A stretch of 64,000 nt of DNA from Micromonospora yangpuensis (lineage in GTDB: Bacteria; Actinomycetota; Actinomycetes; Mycobacteriales; Micromonosporaceae). Positions 25,613 to 35,981 of the stretch are shown here, piece after piece. Positions within the stretch are counted from its first letter, which is position 1, and the number at the start of each line of letters is the position of its first letter. The translations under genes and the position numbers were made by a program. The notes beneath the pieces were generated by a model. It had not been told where the DNA came from. It saw nothing but the letters and a program-made list of their open reading frames with translations, and searched no databases. The stretch covers positions 4,464,001-4,528,000 of the forward strand of contig NZ_FMIA01000002.1 in the NCBI RefSeq assembly GCF_900091615.1, written 5' to 3'.

Positions 25613-25697
25613 GTAAGGAAGGGCCCCTTGTTAACGACCCGGCGGTGAGAGGGGTGCCCTTCTCTACCGAAGGCGTTAACAAGGGGCCCTTCCTTAC
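25613..25697. repeat. 54-bp element copy 4 with an extra inverted arm (85 bp)
   Basis: A full minus-sense copy (25644-25697) begins six nt after the stop of the SGNH hydrolase. To its left lies a second copy of only the first 24 bp, in plus orientation (25613-25636). The two 24-bp arms (25613-25636 and 25674-25697) are perfectly complementary around a 37-nt centre that contains the usual inner hairpin. The arrangement looks like a nested inverted repeat, either a strong terminator or a mobile-element-like structure. Confidence 0.9.
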
Positions 25698-25703
25698 ACG
25701 TGC

Positions 25704-26504
25704 CTAGCCGGTGACGGTGGTGAGGGCGCGCAGGTAGCCGTCGCGGTAGCCGGCGGCGTTCGGGTGGTACGCCTCGATGACCCCGGTGACGTCCCGGATC
25801 CACGGGTCGGCCGCGCAGACGCCGTGCCCGGTGAACTGGGGGCGGGTGTCGGCGAAGGTGGCTCCGGCGGCGGCGGCCCGCGCGGCGGTGACCGAGGCCA
25901 GGACGTCGGCGGCCTCGTTGAGGATGGTGCGCTTGTAGGTGCTCATCGCCAGCAGCCCGCAGGAGCCGGTCTCGAACAGTCGCGGGTAGCCGAGCACGAT
26001 CAGCCGGGCGTTCGGGGACCGCTGTTTGATGGCGGCGTAGGTGCGGTCCAGTCGGGCGGGCAGCGTGCCGGTGATGAAGGCCTTCGCCCCGTCGACGGCG
26101 CTGGTGCAGGACGAGGTGCTGCCGAACCGGCAGCTGGTGATGACGTCGACGAATCCGGCGTCGTTGCCGCCGATGGTGATGGTCACCAGGGTGGTGCTGG
26201 TGCTCAGTGAGTTGACCTGCTTGCTGAGCACGTCGTCGGTGACCGCGCCGCCGCAGGCGGGGAACGTGAAGCTGTCCACCGAGTTGGCGGCGGCCCAGAG
26301 CGGGGCGTACGACTTCTGGCTGCGCAGACAGCCGGAGAGGTCGTACGGGCCGGCGCCCACCCCGGAGGAGTACGAGTCGCCGAGGGCTACGTAGTTGACG
26401 GCCGCGGCTGCCTGGGCGGTGCCGGGGACGAGGAACGCGCCGACGACGGCGGTGAGCAGGGCTACCAGCGCGGTGAGGGCGCGGGCCAGCGGGCGGTGGG
26501 GCAT
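25704..26504 (-). CDS. Secreted SGNH/GDSL hydrolase
   Basis: A 266-residue exported esterase or lipase of the SGNH family. The signal peptide spans about residues 1-34 (hydrophobic core ALTALVALLTAVVGAFLV, then TAQAAA). Catalytic blocks: Ser in VALGDSYSSGVGAG (block I), Gly in block II, Asn in ITIGGNDAGF (block III), and the Asp-x-x-His pair represented by DPWIRDVTGVIEAYHPNAAGY (block V). Six cysteines in the mature part fit the disulfide-rich actinomycete lipase type. The ATG at 26504 has GGAGGT six nt upstream. Confidence 0.92.
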   Translation of the reverse strand: MPHRPLARALTALVALLTAVVGAFLVPGTAQAAAAVNYVALGDSYSSGVGAGPYDLSGCLRSQKSYAPLWAAANSVDSFTFPACGGAVTDDVLSKQVNSLSTSTTLVTITIGGNDAGFVDVITSCRFGSTSSCTSAVDGAKAFITGTLPARLDRTYAAIKQRSPNARLIVLGYPRLFETGSCGLLAMSTYKRTILNEAADVLASVTAARAAAAGATFADTRPQFTGHGVCAADPWIRDVTGVIEAYHPNAAGYRDGYLRALTTVTG

Positions 26505-26591
26505 GGACGGACCTCCACGGACAGGGGGTGGTGGATCCTCGAAGCCGCGCGCGTGGCCGAAGGGGTCGGTGGTTACCGAGCGGTAATGCTA

Positions 26592-26609
26592 TCGAAACAT
26601 TTCCATCGA
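26592..26609. promoter_or_regulatory. Imperfect palindrome upstream of the SGNH hydrolase gene
   Basis: GAAACATTTC (26594-26603) is a short inverted repeat, flanked by TC and CATCGA, in an AT-richer patch about 90 nt before the hydrolase start and 75 nt before the divergent PPOX gene. It resembles LacI-type operators found before secreted hydrolase genes in actinomycetes, but the match is short. Confidence 0.25.
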
Positions 26610-26683
26610 GGGAATAGCCGACCTGGGATGATGTCTGAGGTGGCGGGCCCACCGGTCCGCGTCCGGAGACCACGGGGAGTGTC

Positions 26684-27298
26684 ATGGGCAAGACGTACGA
26701 CAGCATCAGCGGGCGGCTGCGCGCCTTCGTCGAGGCGCAGCCGATCTTCTTCACCGCGACCGCGCCACTGGCCGCCGACGGCACAGTCAACCTGTCCCCC
26801 AAGGGGCTGGCCGGCTCGTTCGCCGTCCTCGACGAACACACCGTCGCCTACCTGGACTTCGCCGGCAGCAACGCCGAGACCGTCGCCCACCTGCGGGAGA
26901 ACGGCCGGATCACGCTGATGTGGTGCGCCTTCGACGGCCCGCCGAACATCGTCCGGATCCACGGTCGGGGCGAGCCGGTGTTCCGCGACGATCCACGCTG
27001 GCCGGACCTGCTCGCCCACTTCCCGCACATCGACCCCGCCCGGCACGGGCACCGGGCGATCATCGTGGTGCACGCCGAGCTGATCCGCGACACCTGCGGG
27101 TACGCCGTACCGCTGATGACCTACCAGGCCGACCGCGACCTGCACGCACGGCGCTTCGGCCGGGAGGACGACGAGTCGCTGGACGCCTACTTCACCGCCA
27201 AGGAGCACGTCGGGACCAGCATCGACGGCCTGCCCGGCCTGCCCCTGCCGTTGCCACCCACCCCACCGGCCGGGCAGCCGTCCCCAGCCGCCGGGTAG
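26684..27298 (+). CDS. Pyridoxamine 5'-phosphate oxidase-fold (FMN-binding) protein
   Basis: A 204-residue split-barrel protein. Residues about 10-150 carry the PPOX fold, including the FMN-phosphate segment VNLSPKGLAGSFAVLDEHTVAYLDF, a stretch GSNAETVAHLRENGRITLMW, and the later VRIHGRGEPVFRDD. The last 20 residues are Pro-rich. Members include F420- or FMN-dependent reductases and inactive relatives; this long type with SPKGL resembles uncharacterised bacterial proteins rather than PdxH. GGGGAG precedes the ATG by five nt. Confidence 0.85.
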   Translation: MGKTYDSISGRLRAFVEAQPIFFTATAPLAADGTVNLSPKGLAGSFAVLDEHTVAYLDFAGSNAETVAHLRENGRITLMWCAFDGPPNIVRIHGRGEPVFRDDPRWPDLLAHFPHIDPARHGHRAIIVVHAELIRDTCGYAVPLMTYQADRDLHARRFGREDDESLDAYFTAKEHVGTSIDGLPGLPLPLPPTPPAGQPSPAAG

Positions 27299-27309
27299 CC
27301 CACCCCGCC

Positions 27310-27393
27310 CGCCGGACAACCGTCCCGACCCGCCGGACAACCGTCCCGACCCGCCGGACAACCGTCCCGACCGGCCGGCGAGCCGTCCCGGCC
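27310..27393. repeat. Tandem array of 21-bp units
   Basis: Three near-identical 21-bp units (CGCCGGACAACCGTCCCGAC plus one base) start at 27310, 27331 and 27352, with a degenerate fourth from 27373. The array directly follows the PPOX gene stop. Confidence 0.85.
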
Positions 27394-27417
27394 GGCCGGG
27401 TGAGGTGTGACGGGCGC

Positions 27418-27455
27418 GGACCCGCTCCGCCGGTGGTCACCGGCGGAGCGGGTCC
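27418..27455. terminator. Strong bidirectional terminator hairpin
   Basis: GGACCCGCTCCGCCGGTG (27418-27435) and CACCGGCGGAGCGGGTCC (27438-27455) are perfectly complementary over 18 bp; the real loop is probably 6 nt. It separates the convergent PPOX and gltD genes. Confidence 0.88.
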
Positions 27456-27477
27456 GTAGGTCGCGGGTGGGTGCCGG

Positions 27478-29013
27478 TCAGCGGGCGGCCAGCGGCTGGG
27501 CGGCCGGGTCGACCGGAGCCGGCAGCCGACCGTGCCCGCCGAGGTGGGCGTGGATGGCGGCGGCTGCCGCCCGCCCCTCGGCGATGGCCCAGACGATCAG
27601 GGACGCGCCCCGGTGCATGTCACCGGCGACGAAGACCCCGTCGGCGGCGGTCTGCCAGTCCGGCCGGGCATCGAGGGCGCCCCGGGCGTTGCGGGTCACC
27701 CCGAACTGTTGCAGCAGCGGCTGCCGTTCGGTGCCCTCGAAGCCGATCGCCAGCAGCACCAGGTCCGCCGGCAGCTCCCGCTCGGAGCCGGGTACCGGGG
27801 TGACGATGCGCTGGCCGGCGCGCTTCTCCACGGTCACCTCGGCGATCCGGACCGCCCGGACCTGGCCGGTGCCGTCGTCGACGAACTCCTGCACGGCCGC
27901 GGCGAAGACCCGCTCGCCGCCCTCCTCGTGCGCCGGGTAGCTGCGCAGCACCCACGGCCAGGTCGGCCAGGGGTCGCGGGCGGCGTCCCGGGCGCTCGGC
28001 GGCTCCGGGTAGAGGTCGAGCTGGTACACCCCGGCCGCGCCCTGCCGGTGGGCGACACCGAGGCAGTCGGCGGCGGTGTCACCACCGCCGATGATCACGA
28101 CGTGCTTACCGGCGGCGTCGATCGGGGTGCCGTCGGGCAGCACCGCGGTGGCCGGTCTGCCGCCACCGGCGGCCGTCGCCGAACCGCCGCCGCCCGCGGC
28201 GGCGACCACCCGGTTGGCCGCGACCAGGTGCGACATCGCCTGGTGTACGCCCCGCAGCGCCCGTCCCGGCGTCGCCGGGGTGTCCCGGCCGGCGAGCGCG
28301 CCGCAGGCCAGCAGCACCGCGTCGTACTCGGCGCGCAACTGCCGGGCGGTGACGTCCACGCCGACCTCGACCCCGGTGCGGAACTGCACGCCCTCGGCGG
28401 CGAGCTGGGCCAGCCGCCGGTCGATGTGTTCCTTCTCCAGCTTGAAGTCGGGGATGCCGTAGCGCAGCAGCCCACCGAGGGCGTCGTCACGCTCGAAGAC
28501 GGTGACGGCGTGGCCGGCGCGGACCAGTTGCTGGGCGGCGGCCAGGCCGGCCGGTCCGGAGCCGACCACGGCGACCCGACGGCCGGTCGGGGCCGGCACC
28601 GGCTGCGGGGCGAGCAGGCCCCGCTCGACCGCCGCGTTGGCGATCTCCACCTCGACCTGCTTGATGGTCACCGGCTCACCACCACCGATACCCAGCACGC
28701 AGGCGGCCTCGCAGGGCGCCGGGCAGAGTCGCCCGGTGAACTCCGGGAAGTTGTTGGTGGCGTGCAGCGAGTCCACCGCCGCGTCCCAGGCGTCGGTACG
28801 GACCAGGTCGTTCCAGTCCGGGATGCGGTTGCCCAGCGGGCACCCCTCGTGGCAGAACGGGATGCCGCAGTCCATGCAGCGGGTGGCCTGCTCGCGGATC
28901 AGCTCCGCGCCGGCCGGCGGGTACACCTCACGCCAGTCACTGATCCGCACCGGCACCGGGCGGCGGGCCGGCAGCCGCCGGTCGTAGCGCAGGAAACCGT
29001 TCGGGTCAGGCAC
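27478..29013 (-). CDS. gltD: Glutamate synthase small (beta) subunit
   Basis: A 511-residue NADPH-dependent subunit of glutamate synthase. The N-terminal Fe-S domain has the cysteine pattern [17 protein letters not shown] and [15 protein letters not shown]. The FAD site is [17 protein letters not shown], the NADPH site is [16 protein letters not shown], and the closing [19 protein letters not shown] is diagnostic. Electrons from NADPH pass through FAD and clusters to the large subunit. A loop of Gly/Ala residues at about 275-290 is an unusual low-complexity insertion. The start is GTG at 29013, overlapping the end of gltB by 8 bp, so the two are coupled. Confidence 0.96.
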   Translation of the reverse strand: MPDPNGFLRYDRRLPARRPVPVRISDWREVYPPAGAELIREQATRCMDCGIPFCHEGCPLGNRIPDWNDLVRTDAWDAAVDSLHATNNFPEFTGRLCPAPCEAACVLGIGGGEPVTIKQVEVEIANAAVERGLLAPQPVPAPTGRRVAVVGSGPAGLAAAQQLVRAGHAVTVFERDDALGGLLRYGIPDFKLEKEHIDRRLAQLAAEGVQFRTGVEVGVDVTARQLRAEYDAVLLACGALAGRDTPATPGRALRGVHQAMSHLVAANRVVAAAGGGGSATAAGGGRPATAVLPDGTPIDAAGKHVVIIGGGDTAADCLGVAHRQGAAGVYQLDLYPEPPSARDAARDPWPTWPWVLRSYPAHEEGGERVFAAAVQEFVDDGTGQVRAVRIAEVTVEKRAGQRIVTPVPGSERELPADLVLLAIGFEGTERQPLLQQFGVTRNARGALDARPDWQTAADGVFVAGDMHRGASLIVWAIAEGRAAAAAIHAHLGGHGRLPAPVDPAAQPLAAR

Positions 29014-32000
29014 GAGCCACCTCCTGGGCCACCGCCGGCGACGCGGGCGGTACGGACGCGTCGGACGGCGCCGCCGGGGCAGCTGTCGCCGCCAGCGCGC
29101 TCATCACCGCGTCGTCGACGTTCTGGCCGGCGGCTTCGGCGGCCTGCATGATCTCCATCACCCGGCGGTAGTCCCGGGGTACCACGGCGGTGAACTCCTC
29201 CACCGCCTCCGGCCAGCGCTTGAGCAACTCCTCGGCGACCGCCGAGTCGGTCTCGGCGAAGTGCCGCTGGACCAGCTCGTGCAGCTCGGTGCGTTCGGCG
29301 TCGCGCAGCGGGGCCAGGTCGACCAGCTCGGCGTTGACCCGGCGACGATCCAACCGCCAGACGTACGCGGTGCCACCGGACATGCCGGCGGCGAAGTTGC
29401 GGCCGGTCGCGCCGAGCACCACCACGGTGCCGCCGGTCATGTACTCGCAGCCGTGGTCACCGACCCCCTCGACCACCGCCACGGCACCGGAGTTGCGCAC
29501 CGCGAACCGCTCGCCCACCCGGCCACGCAGGAACAGCTCGCCGGCGGTGGCCCCGTACAGGATGGTGTTGCCGGCGATGATCTGGTCCTCGGCCCGCTCC
29601 CCCGGCCCGGCCGTGCCGGCGACGAACGGCGCGGCGGCGTCCGGGCGGACGACGAGCCGCCCGCCGCTGAGGCCCTTGCCGACGTAGTCGTTGGCGTCGC
29701 CGTGCAGCCGCAGGGTGACCCCGCTGGGCAGGAACGCGCCGAAGGACTGCCCGGCGGTGCCGCGCAGCACGAACTCGATGGTGTCGGTGGGCAGGCCGGC
29801 CCCGCCGAAGCGGCGGGTCACCTCGCCGCCGAGCATCGCGCCGACGCTGCGGTGCTCGTTGCGCACCGCCACCTCGACCCGGACCGGCTGCCGGTCGGTG
29901 AGCGCCGGCTGCGCCAGCGCGATCAGCTCGTTGTCCATGGCCAGTGCCAGGCCGTGGTCCTGGGCGCGGATCCCCCGGCGGGAGGCCCCCTCGGGCAGCT
30001 CCGGCAGGTGCAGTACGCGGCCCAGGTCCAGGCCCTTGGCCTTCCAGTGGTCCACCGCCGGGGCGACGTCGAGCAGCTCGGTCCGGCCGATCGCCTCGTC
30101 GATGCTGCGCAGGCCCAGCTCCGCCAGGTAACCCCGGACCTCCTCGGCGAGGAAGAGGAAGAAGTTCTCCACGAACTCGGGCTTGCCGGTGAAGCGTTCC
30201 CGCAGCACCGGGTTCTGGGTGGCGATGCCGACCGGGCAGGTGTCCAGGTGGCAGACGCGCATCATCACGCAGCCGGCGACGATCAGCGGTGCGGTGGCGA
30301 AGCCGAACTCCTCGGCCCCGAGCAACGCCGCGACCAGCACGTCCCGGCCGGTCTTGAGCTGGCCGTCGACCTGCACGGTGACCCGGTCGCGCAGCTTGTT
30401 GAGCAGCAGCGTCTGCTGTGCCTCGGCCAGGCCCAGCTCCCACGGGGTGCCGGCGTGCTTGAGGGAGTTGAGTGGGGACGCGCCGGTGCCGCCGTCGTGC
30501 CCGGAGATCAGGATGACGTCGGCCTTGAGCTTGGCCACGCCCGCCGCGACGGTGCCGACGCCGACCTCGCTGACCAGCTTGACGTGCACCCGGGCGGCCG
30601 GGTTGACGCACTTGAGGTCGTGCACGAGCTGGGCGAGGTCCTCGATCGAGTAGATGTCGTGGTGCGGCGGCGGGGAGATCAGGCCGACGCCGGGGGTGGC
30701 GTGCCGGGTCCGGGCGATCCACGGCCACACCTTGTTGCCGGGCAGCTGCCCACCCTCGCCGGGCTTGGCACCCTGGGCCATCTTGATCTGCAGGTCGTCG
30801 GCGTTCACCAGGTACTCGCTGGTCACCCCGAACCGGCCGCTGGCGATCTGCTTGACCGCGCTGCGCCGGGCCGGGTCGTGCAGCCGGTCGACGTCCTCGC
30901 CGCCCTCGCCGGTGTTGGACTTGCCGCCGAGGCGGTTCATCGCCACGGCCAGGCTCTCGTGCGCCTCGGCCGAGATCGACCCGTACGACATGGCGCCGGT
31001 GGCGAACCGCTTGACGATCTCGCTGGCCGGCTCGACCTCCTCGATCGGCACCGCCGGGCGGACGCCGGTCCGGAGGCTGAACAGCCCACGCAGCGAGCCG
31101 GTGTGCGCGGCCAGCTCGTCGACCTTGGTGGTGTACTGGCGGAACACGTCGTACTGGCGGCTGCGGGTGGCGTGCTGGAGCAGGAAGACCGTCTCCGGGT
31201 TGAACAGGTGCAGCTCGCCCTCGCGGCGCCACTGGTACTCGCCGCCGACCTGGAGCCGGGTGGGCGCCTCGACGCCCGGCGCCGGCCAGGCGCGCGAGTG
31301 CCGGGCGGCGACCTCGGTGTGGATCTCGGCCAGCCCGATCCCGCCGATGGTGCTCGGGGTGCCCCGGAAGTAGCGGTCGACCAGCCGGCCGTCCAGGCCG
31401 ACGGCCTCGAAGACCTGCGCCCCGCAGTACGAGGAGACGGTCGAGATGCCCATCTTCGACATGATCTTCAGGACACCCTTGCCGAGCGCCTTGACGTAGT
31501 TGCGGACCGCCGTGCGCGGCTCGACCCCCGGCAACGCGCCGGTGGAGATCATGTCCTCCACCGACTCGAAGGCCAGGTACGGGTTGACCGCCGCCGCGCC
31601 GTACCCGATCAGCACGGCGGCGTGGTGCACCTCGCGGCAGTCGCCGGACTCGACGATCAACGCGACCTGGGTCCGGGTCTGCTCCCGGACCAGGTGCTGG
31701 TGGACGGCGGCGGTGAGCAGCAGCGACGGGATCGGGGCCAACCGGGAGTTGGAGTCCCGGTCGCTGAGCACCAGGATGCGTACCCCGTCCTCGATGGCCT
31801 CGGAGACGTGCCGGCAGATCTCGGTGAGCCGGGCCCGGATCCCCGGACCGCCGTCGCGGACCCGGTACAGGCCGGAGACCCGGACGGCCTTGAAGCCGGG
31901 CAGGTCGCCGTCCTCGTCGATGGAGAGGATCTTGGCCAGCTCGTCGTTGTCGATCACCGGGTGCGGCAGCACGATCTGCCGGCAGCTCGCCGGGGAGGGG

Positions 32001-33691
32001 TCGAGCAGGTTGCCCTCCGGCCCGATGGTCGAGGCCAGACTGGTCACCAGCTCCTCCCGGATGGCGTCCAGCGGCGGGTTGGTGACCTGGGCGAAGAGCT
32101 GGTGGAAGTAGTCGTAGAGCAGCCGGGGCCGCTGCGACAGGGCGGCGATCGGGGTGTCGGTGCCCATCGAGCCGATCGGCTCGGCACCGGTACGCGCCAT
32201 CGGCGCCAAGAGGATCTTGCGCTCCTCCTCGGTGTAGCCGAAGGTCTGCTGCCGACGCCGCACCGAGTCGTGGGTGAAGACGGTGTGCTCGCGGGCGGGC
32301 AGGTCGTCCAGCTCGATCAGGCCGGCGTGCAGCCAGTCGGCGTACGGCTCGGCGGCGGCCAGCTCGGCCTTGATCTCGGAGTCCTGGACGATCCGCCCGT
32401 TGACCGTGTCGACCAGGAACATCCGGCCGGGCTGCAGCCGCCCCTTGGCGACCAAGGTGGCCGGGTCGAGGTCGAGCACGCCCGCCTCGCTGCCCAGCAC
32501 CACCAGCCCGTCGCTGGTACGCCACCAGCGGCCCGGGCGCAGCCCGTTGCGGTCCAGCACCGCGCCGACGATCTCACCGTCGGTGAAGGCGACCGAGGCC
32601 GGCCCGTCCCACGGCTCCATCAGGCTGGCGTGGAAGCGGTAGAAGGCCCGCTTGTCCGGCCGCATGTCCGGATCGTTCTCCCAGGCCTCCGGGATCATCA
32701 TCAGCACCGCGTGCGGCAGGCTCCGGCCGGCCAGGTGCAGCAGCTCCAGCACCTCGTCGAAGTTGGCCGAGTCGCTGGCGGCGGGGGTGCAGACCGGGAA
32801 GAGCCGGCGGATGTTGCCCGGAATGTTCGGGCTGCGCAGCAGCGCCTCGCGGGCCTGCATCCAGTTGCGGTTGCCCCGGATGGTGTTGATCTCGCCGTTG
32901 TGCGCGATCAGCCGGTACGGGTGCGCCAGCGGCCAGGACGGGAAGGTGTTGGTGGAGAACCGGGAGTGCACCAGGGCGATCGCGCTGGTGACCCGCTCGT
33001 CGGTCAGGTCGGGGAAGAACTCCGGCAGCTGGTCCGGGGTGAGCATGCCCTTGAAGACCATCGTCCGGCCGGACAGCGACGGGAAGTACGCCGGCACGCC
33101 CCGCTCGGCGGTCTCCCGCTCGACCTGCTTGCGCAGGCAGAACGCCACCCGGTCGAGGTCGATGCCGGACAACGGCGAACCCGCCGGGCCACCCGGGGAG
33201 CCGGTCAGCCGGTGCGCGGCGAGGAAGACCTGCCGGACCCGGGGCATCGCCGTCCGGGCGGTCTCACCCAACCCCTCGGGGTTGGTCGGGACGTCCCGCC
33301 AACCGAGCAGGTCGGCCCCCTCGACCAGGGCGTACTTGTCGACCACCCGGCGGGCCTGGGCCTCGGCCGCGTCGTCGTCGGGCAGGAAGACCAACCCGGT
33401 GACGTACTCGCCGGCGGGCGGCAGCGGGAAGTCGACCACCTCACGCAGGTAGGCGTCCGGCACCTGGATCATGATCCCGGCGCCGTCGCCGGTGTTCGGC
33501 TCCGCGCCCCGGGCACCCCGGTGGTCGAGCCGGCAGAGCGCACCGAGACCGCCGGCGACGACCTGGTGGGAGCGTCGGCCGTGCAGGTCCGCCACGAAGG
33601 CCACACCGCACGCGTCGTGCTCCTGGGCAGGGTCGTACAGCCCGGCCGAGGTGGCGGGGCGCGGCGGGTCGAGAGGGTACGGGAAAACCAC
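29006..33691 (-). CDS. gltB: Glutamate synthase large (alpha) subunit
   Basis: A 1561-residue glutamate synthase that makes two glutamates from glutamine and 2-oxoglutarate. The N-terminal class II amidotransferase nucleophile is the Cys in [17 protein letters not shown] (residue 28 after a propeptide). The central FMN/synthase domain includes [10 protein letters not shown] and [20 protein letters not shown], followed by the 3Fe-4S cysteines [16 protein letters not shown]. The beta-helix GXGXG domain ends the protein. GTG at 33691 has AGGAGA about five nt upstream; an in-frame GTG at 33709 is possible. It is coupled to gltD downstream. Confidence 0.97.
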   Translation of the reverse strand: MVFPYPLDPPRPATSAGLYDPAQEHDACGVAFVADLHGRRSHQVVAGGLGALCRLDHRGARGAEPNTGDGAGIMIQVPDAYLREVVDFPLPPAGEYVTGLVFLPDDDAAEAQARRVVDKYALVEGADLLGWRDVPTNPEGLGETARTAMPRVRQVFLAAHRLTGSPGGPAGSPLSGIDLDRVAFCLRKQVERETAERGVPAYFPSLSGRTMVFKGMLTPDQLPEFFPDLTDERVTSAIALVHSRFSTNTFPSWPLAHPYRLIAHNGEINTIRGNRNWMQAREALLRSPNIPGNIRRLFPVCTPAASDSANFDEVLELLHLAGRSLPHAVLMMIPEAWENDPDMRPDKRAFYRFHASLMEPWDGPASVAFTDGEIVGAVLDRNGLRPGRWWRTSDGLVVLGSEAGVLDLDPATLVAKGRLQPGRMFLVDTVNGRIVQDSEIKAELAAAEPYADWLHAGLIELDDLPAREHTVFTHDSVRRRQQTFGYTEEERKILLAPMARTGAEPIGSMGTDTPIAALSQRPRLLYDYFHQLFAQVTNPPLDAIREELVTSLASTIGPEGNLLDPSPASCRQIVLPHPVIDNDELAKILSIDEDGDLPGFKAVRVSGLYRVRDGGPGIRARLTEICRHVSEAIEDGVRILVLSDRDSNSRLAPIPSLLLTAAVHQHLVREQTRTQVALIVESGDCREVHHAAVLIGYGAAAVNPYLAFESVEDMISTGALPGVEPRTAVRNYVKALGKGVLKIMSKMGISTVSSYCGAQVFEAVGLDGRLVDRYFRGTPSTIGGIGLAEIHTEVAARHSRAWPAPGVEAPTRLQVGGEYQWRREGELHLFNPETVFLLQHATRSRQYDVFRQYTTKVDELAAHTGSLRGLFSLRTGVRPAVPIEEVEPASEIVKRFATGAMSYGSISAEAHESLAVAMNRLGGKSNTGEGGEDVDRLHDPARRSAVKQIASGRFGVTSEYLVNADDLQIKMAQGAKPGEGGQLPGNKVWPWIARTRHATPGVGLISPPPHHDIYSIEDLAQLVHDLKCVNPAARVHVKLVSEVGVGTVAAGVAKLKADVILISGHDGGTGASPLNSLKHAGTPWELGLAEAQQTLLLNKLRDRVTVQVDGQLKTGRDVLVAALLGAEEFGFATAPLIVAGCVMMRVCHLDTCPVGIATQNPVLRERFTGKPEFVENFFLFLAEEVRGYLAELGLRSIDEAIGRTELLDVAPAVDHWKAKGLDLGRVLHLPELPEGASRRGIRAQDHGLALAMDNELIALAQPALTDRQPVRVEVAVRNEHRSVGAMLGGEVTRRFGGAGLPTDTIEFVLRGTAGQSFGAFLPSGVTLRLHGDANDYVGKGLSGGRLVVRPDAAAPFVAGTAGPGERAEDQIIAGNTILYGATAGELFLRGRVGERFAVRNSGAVAVVEGVGDHGCEYMTGGTVVVLGATGRNFAAGMSGGTAYVWRLDRRRVNAELVDLAPLRDAERTELHELVQRHFAETDSAVAEELLKRWPEAVEEFTAVVPRDYRRVMEIMQAAEAAGQNVDDAVMSALAATAAPAAPSDASVPPASPAVAQEVARA

Positions 33692-33825
33692 CGGGTCTCC
33701 TGTCGTCACTCAGGTGCTGATCACGGTCGGGACGACGTCGGCCCTGCGGGGTCTATTGAGTCTACGTTAGGGGCTGCCGCGCAAGGCCAGTGCAGATTGA
33801 TCACACTTCCAGTACGTGGGACAGG

Positions 33826-33831
33826 TAGTCT
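33826..33831 (+). promoter_or_regulatory. -10 hexamer for a leaderless GNAT gene
   Basis: TAGTCT at 33826-33831 lies six nt before the GTG start at 33838, the spacing expected if transcription begins at the start codon itself. No ribosome-binding site is seen between them. The -35 is unclear. Confidence 0.5.
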
Positions 33832-33837
33832 CGCGCG

Positions 33838-34683
33838 GTGGATTCCGTACCCGCCGCACTCTTCGACCGCCTTGAATCCTTCTACGACGCGGTGCCCCGG
33901 GATGCCGCCCGTGCCGAGGAGCATGGCGGCCTGGTGCTCTTTGTCCGGGAAGGCCCAGGGTGGCCGTTCTACGCGCGGCCCCGACCCGGTGCCACCGAGC
34001 CGGCGTCGCTGGCCGACATCACCAGCGTACGCCAGCGGCAGCGCGCCCTGGGGCTGCCCGAGGCCTTCGAGTGGGTGCACGAGCAGCATCCCGACCTGCT
34101 CGCGGTGGCCCGCTCGGCGGGGCTGGACGTGCTGGAGGCCCCGCTGATGGTGCTCGACCCGGCGGCACTGCCCGATCCGGGCACGCTCAGCGACGTACCG
34201 GTGCGGTTGTTGACGCCCACGGCACCGGACTTCGCCGCCGACGTGGCCACCCGCCGGGCGGTGGCCGCGGTGGGCTTCGCGGCCACCGGGACGGCCCCGG
34301 GCCCGGCCGGGCCGGCCGAGCGGGAGGCCGCGCGGATCGAGCTGGAGGTGGCCGCCCTGGACGAGGAGGCGGTCCGGGTCGCCGACGGACGGCGGTTGTC
34401 CGCGCTCGCGGAGGTCCCCGGCCAGGGGGCACTGGCCAGCGGGATCGCCATGCGGGTCGGGGACGTGGCCGAGATCGCCGGGGTGGCCACCCTGCCCTCG
34501 GCCCGCCGACGGGGCCTGGGGGCGGCGGTGACCGCGACCCTGGCCGACGCGCTGCGGGCCGCCGGCACCGAGCTGATCTTCCTCAGCGCCGGCGCTCCGG
34601 AGGTCGCCCGGATCTACCTACGGGTCGGGTTCCGCCGGATCGGCACCGCCTGCCTGGCCGAACCCGCCGCCCTGGTCGGCTGA
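33838..34683 (+). CDS. GNAT family N-acetyltransferase
   Basis: A 281-residue protein. The C-terminal half (about 195-280) is a GNAT fold with the acetyl-CoA site VATLPSARRRGLGAAVTATL (motif A, R/Q-x-x-G-x-G/A type) and FLSAGAPEVARIYLRVGFRRIG (motif B). The N-terminal 120 residues (LESFYDAVPRDAARAEEHGG) resemble the lid-like extension found in some actinobacterial GNATs. The substrate is unknown. It is divergent from gltB. The start GTG 33838 follows a TAGTCT -10 at leaderless distance. Confidence 0.88.
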   Translation: MDSVPAALFDRLESFYDAVPRDAARAEEHGGLVLFVREGPGWPFYARPRPGATEPASLADITSVRQRQRALGLPEAFEWVHEQHPDLLAVARSAGLDVLEAPLMVLDPAALPDPGTLSDVPVRLLTPTAPDFAADVATRRAVAAVGFAATGTAPGPAGPAEREAARIELEVAALDEEAVRVADGRRLSALAEVPGQGALASGIAMRVGDVAEIAGVATLPSARRRGLGAAVTATLADALRAAGTELIFLSAGAPEVARIYLRVGFRRIGTACLAEPAALVG

Positions 34684-34732
34684 CCCCGAGCCCGCCGACG
34701 CCGCCGCACGCGGCACGGTTGCCGGCGCGATA

Positions 34733-34756
34733 CCGGACGGCTACCGCACCGTCCGG
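34733..34756. terminator. Hairpin between convergent genes
   Basis: CCGGACGG (34733-34740) and CCGTCCGG (34749-34756) form a perfect 8-bp stem with an 8-nt loop between the GNAT gene and the convergent flavin monooxygenase. Confidence 0.65.
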
Positions 34757-34785
34757 CAGGTCACGCCGGGAGGACCACCCGGGGG

Positions 34786-35964
34786 TCACTGTGGTGGACG
34801 CCACCGCTCCGCCACCGTGGCGGCCCGGCCCAGCAACCGGGGGGTGACCGCACCGAGGGCGGCGTCCCGGGCCCGCAACGCGAGCCGGCCCCGGGTCTGC
34901 AGCACCGCCGACATCCGGCGGGTCTGCCGCACCACCGTCGCCGCCCGGGACCGACGGGCCCGGTCGTACGCGGTGAGCGTGTCCGGGAGGCTGAGCTCCC
35001 GGGCCAGGCTCTGCAGGGTGGCCGCGTCCTCGAAGGCCAGACACGCCCCCTGACCCAGGTGCGGGGGCATGGCGTGCGCGGCGTCGCCGAGCAGGACCAC
35101 CCCGCCCGGCCCGGCGGGGAAGGCGTACGTGCGTGGCAGCGGGCGCAGTTCACGGATCTCGCGCTGGACCAGGGCCGCCGGATCGGTGGCGGCGAGCAGC
35201 CCGGCGACCGGCTCGGGCCAGCCGGCGTACCAGCGCCGCAGCAGGGTGAGCTGGGTCTCCGGCGGCTCCGGCCGGGGTGCTCCGGCCGCCGTGGCGATCC
35301 AGTGGACGCCGCCCCGCCCGGTCGAGGAGTGCCGGCCCAGTGGCGCCGACACGAAACGGTAGCCGGCCCCGAGCACCTCGCCACCGGCCGGACGGTCCGC
35401 CACCGCCGGTGGCACCTGGTACCAGGGGACCACCGCCGCCCAGGTGACGCAGCCCGAGCTGACCACACCGGTGGCGGGTGCGAGCTGCCGACGGAGCACG
35501 CTGTCCGTGCCGTCCGCGGCGACCACCAGATCCGCGGTGAACGTCTGCCGCCCGTCGCCGACCACCGGCCGCTCGCCCGGCTCGGCCCGCACCGAGCGGA
35601 TCGTCACCCCGGTCCGCAGGTCCACCCGGTCACCGAGGGCGGCGATCAACGCGTCGTACAGGTCCTCCCGGTGCGCGACCAGCGGCGTCCGCTCCGCCGA
35701 CGCCGGACGGGGCTGCACCAGCCACTGCCCGTCCGGCCGACGGACCCCACCGTCGGGCAGCGGGGTCGAGATCGCCGCGAGGGCGGCGTCGAGACCGAGC
35801 GCCCGCAGCGCGCGTACCCCGTTCGGCCAGAGCACGACGGCCGTCGGCTCCGGGCGGACCCGGTCGGCCCGTTCCAGGAGGGTCACCTGCCAGCCGGAGC
35901 CGGACAACGCGCCGGCCACCGCGAGGCCGCCGAGTCCGGCCCCGACGACCACCGCGCTGCGCAT
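34786..35964 (-). CDS. FAD-dependent aromatic-type monooxygenase (PHBH fold)
   Basis: A 392-residue class A flavoprotein monooxygenase. The N-terminal GxGxxG motif is VVVGAGLGGLAVAGAL, the DG motif is DLVVAADGTDSVLRR, and the GD motif is VVLLGDAAHAMPPHLGQGAC. Members hydroxylate aromatic or polyketide substrates with NAD(P)H and oxygen; specificity is not evident. The ATG at 35964 places the dinucleotide fold at the start. It lies 17 nt after the stop of lgt on the same strand and may be read with it. Confidence 0.9.
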   Translation of the reverse strand: MRSAVVVGAGLGGLAVAGALSGSGWQVTLLERADRVRPEPTAVVLWPNGVRALRALGLDAALAAISTPLPDGGVRRPDGQWLVQPRPASAERTPLVAHREDLYDALIAALGDRVDLRTGVTIRSVRAEPGERPVVGDGRQTFTADLVVAADGTDSVLRRQLAPATGVVSSGCVTWAAVVPWYQVPPAVADRPAGGEVLGAGYRFVSAPLGRHSSTGRGGVHWIATAAGAPRPEPPETQLTLLRRWYAGWPEPVAGLLAATDPAALVQREIRELRPLPRTYAFPAGPGGVVLLGDAAHAMPPHLGQGACLAFEDAATLQSLARELSLPDTLTAYDRARRSRAATVVRQTRRMSAVLQTRGRLALRARDAALGAVTPRLLGRAATVAERWRPPQ

Positions 35965-35981
35965 CGCCGCCGCTCCCCCGC

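Noticed and set aside
29261..34147. A 1628-codon open frame on the plus strand
   Set aside because: It lies antisense to gltB and gltD over almost its whole length; its composition is low-complexity (Gly, Gln, Asp, Arg, Val) and matches no family, while the minus strand encodes clear glutamate synthase.
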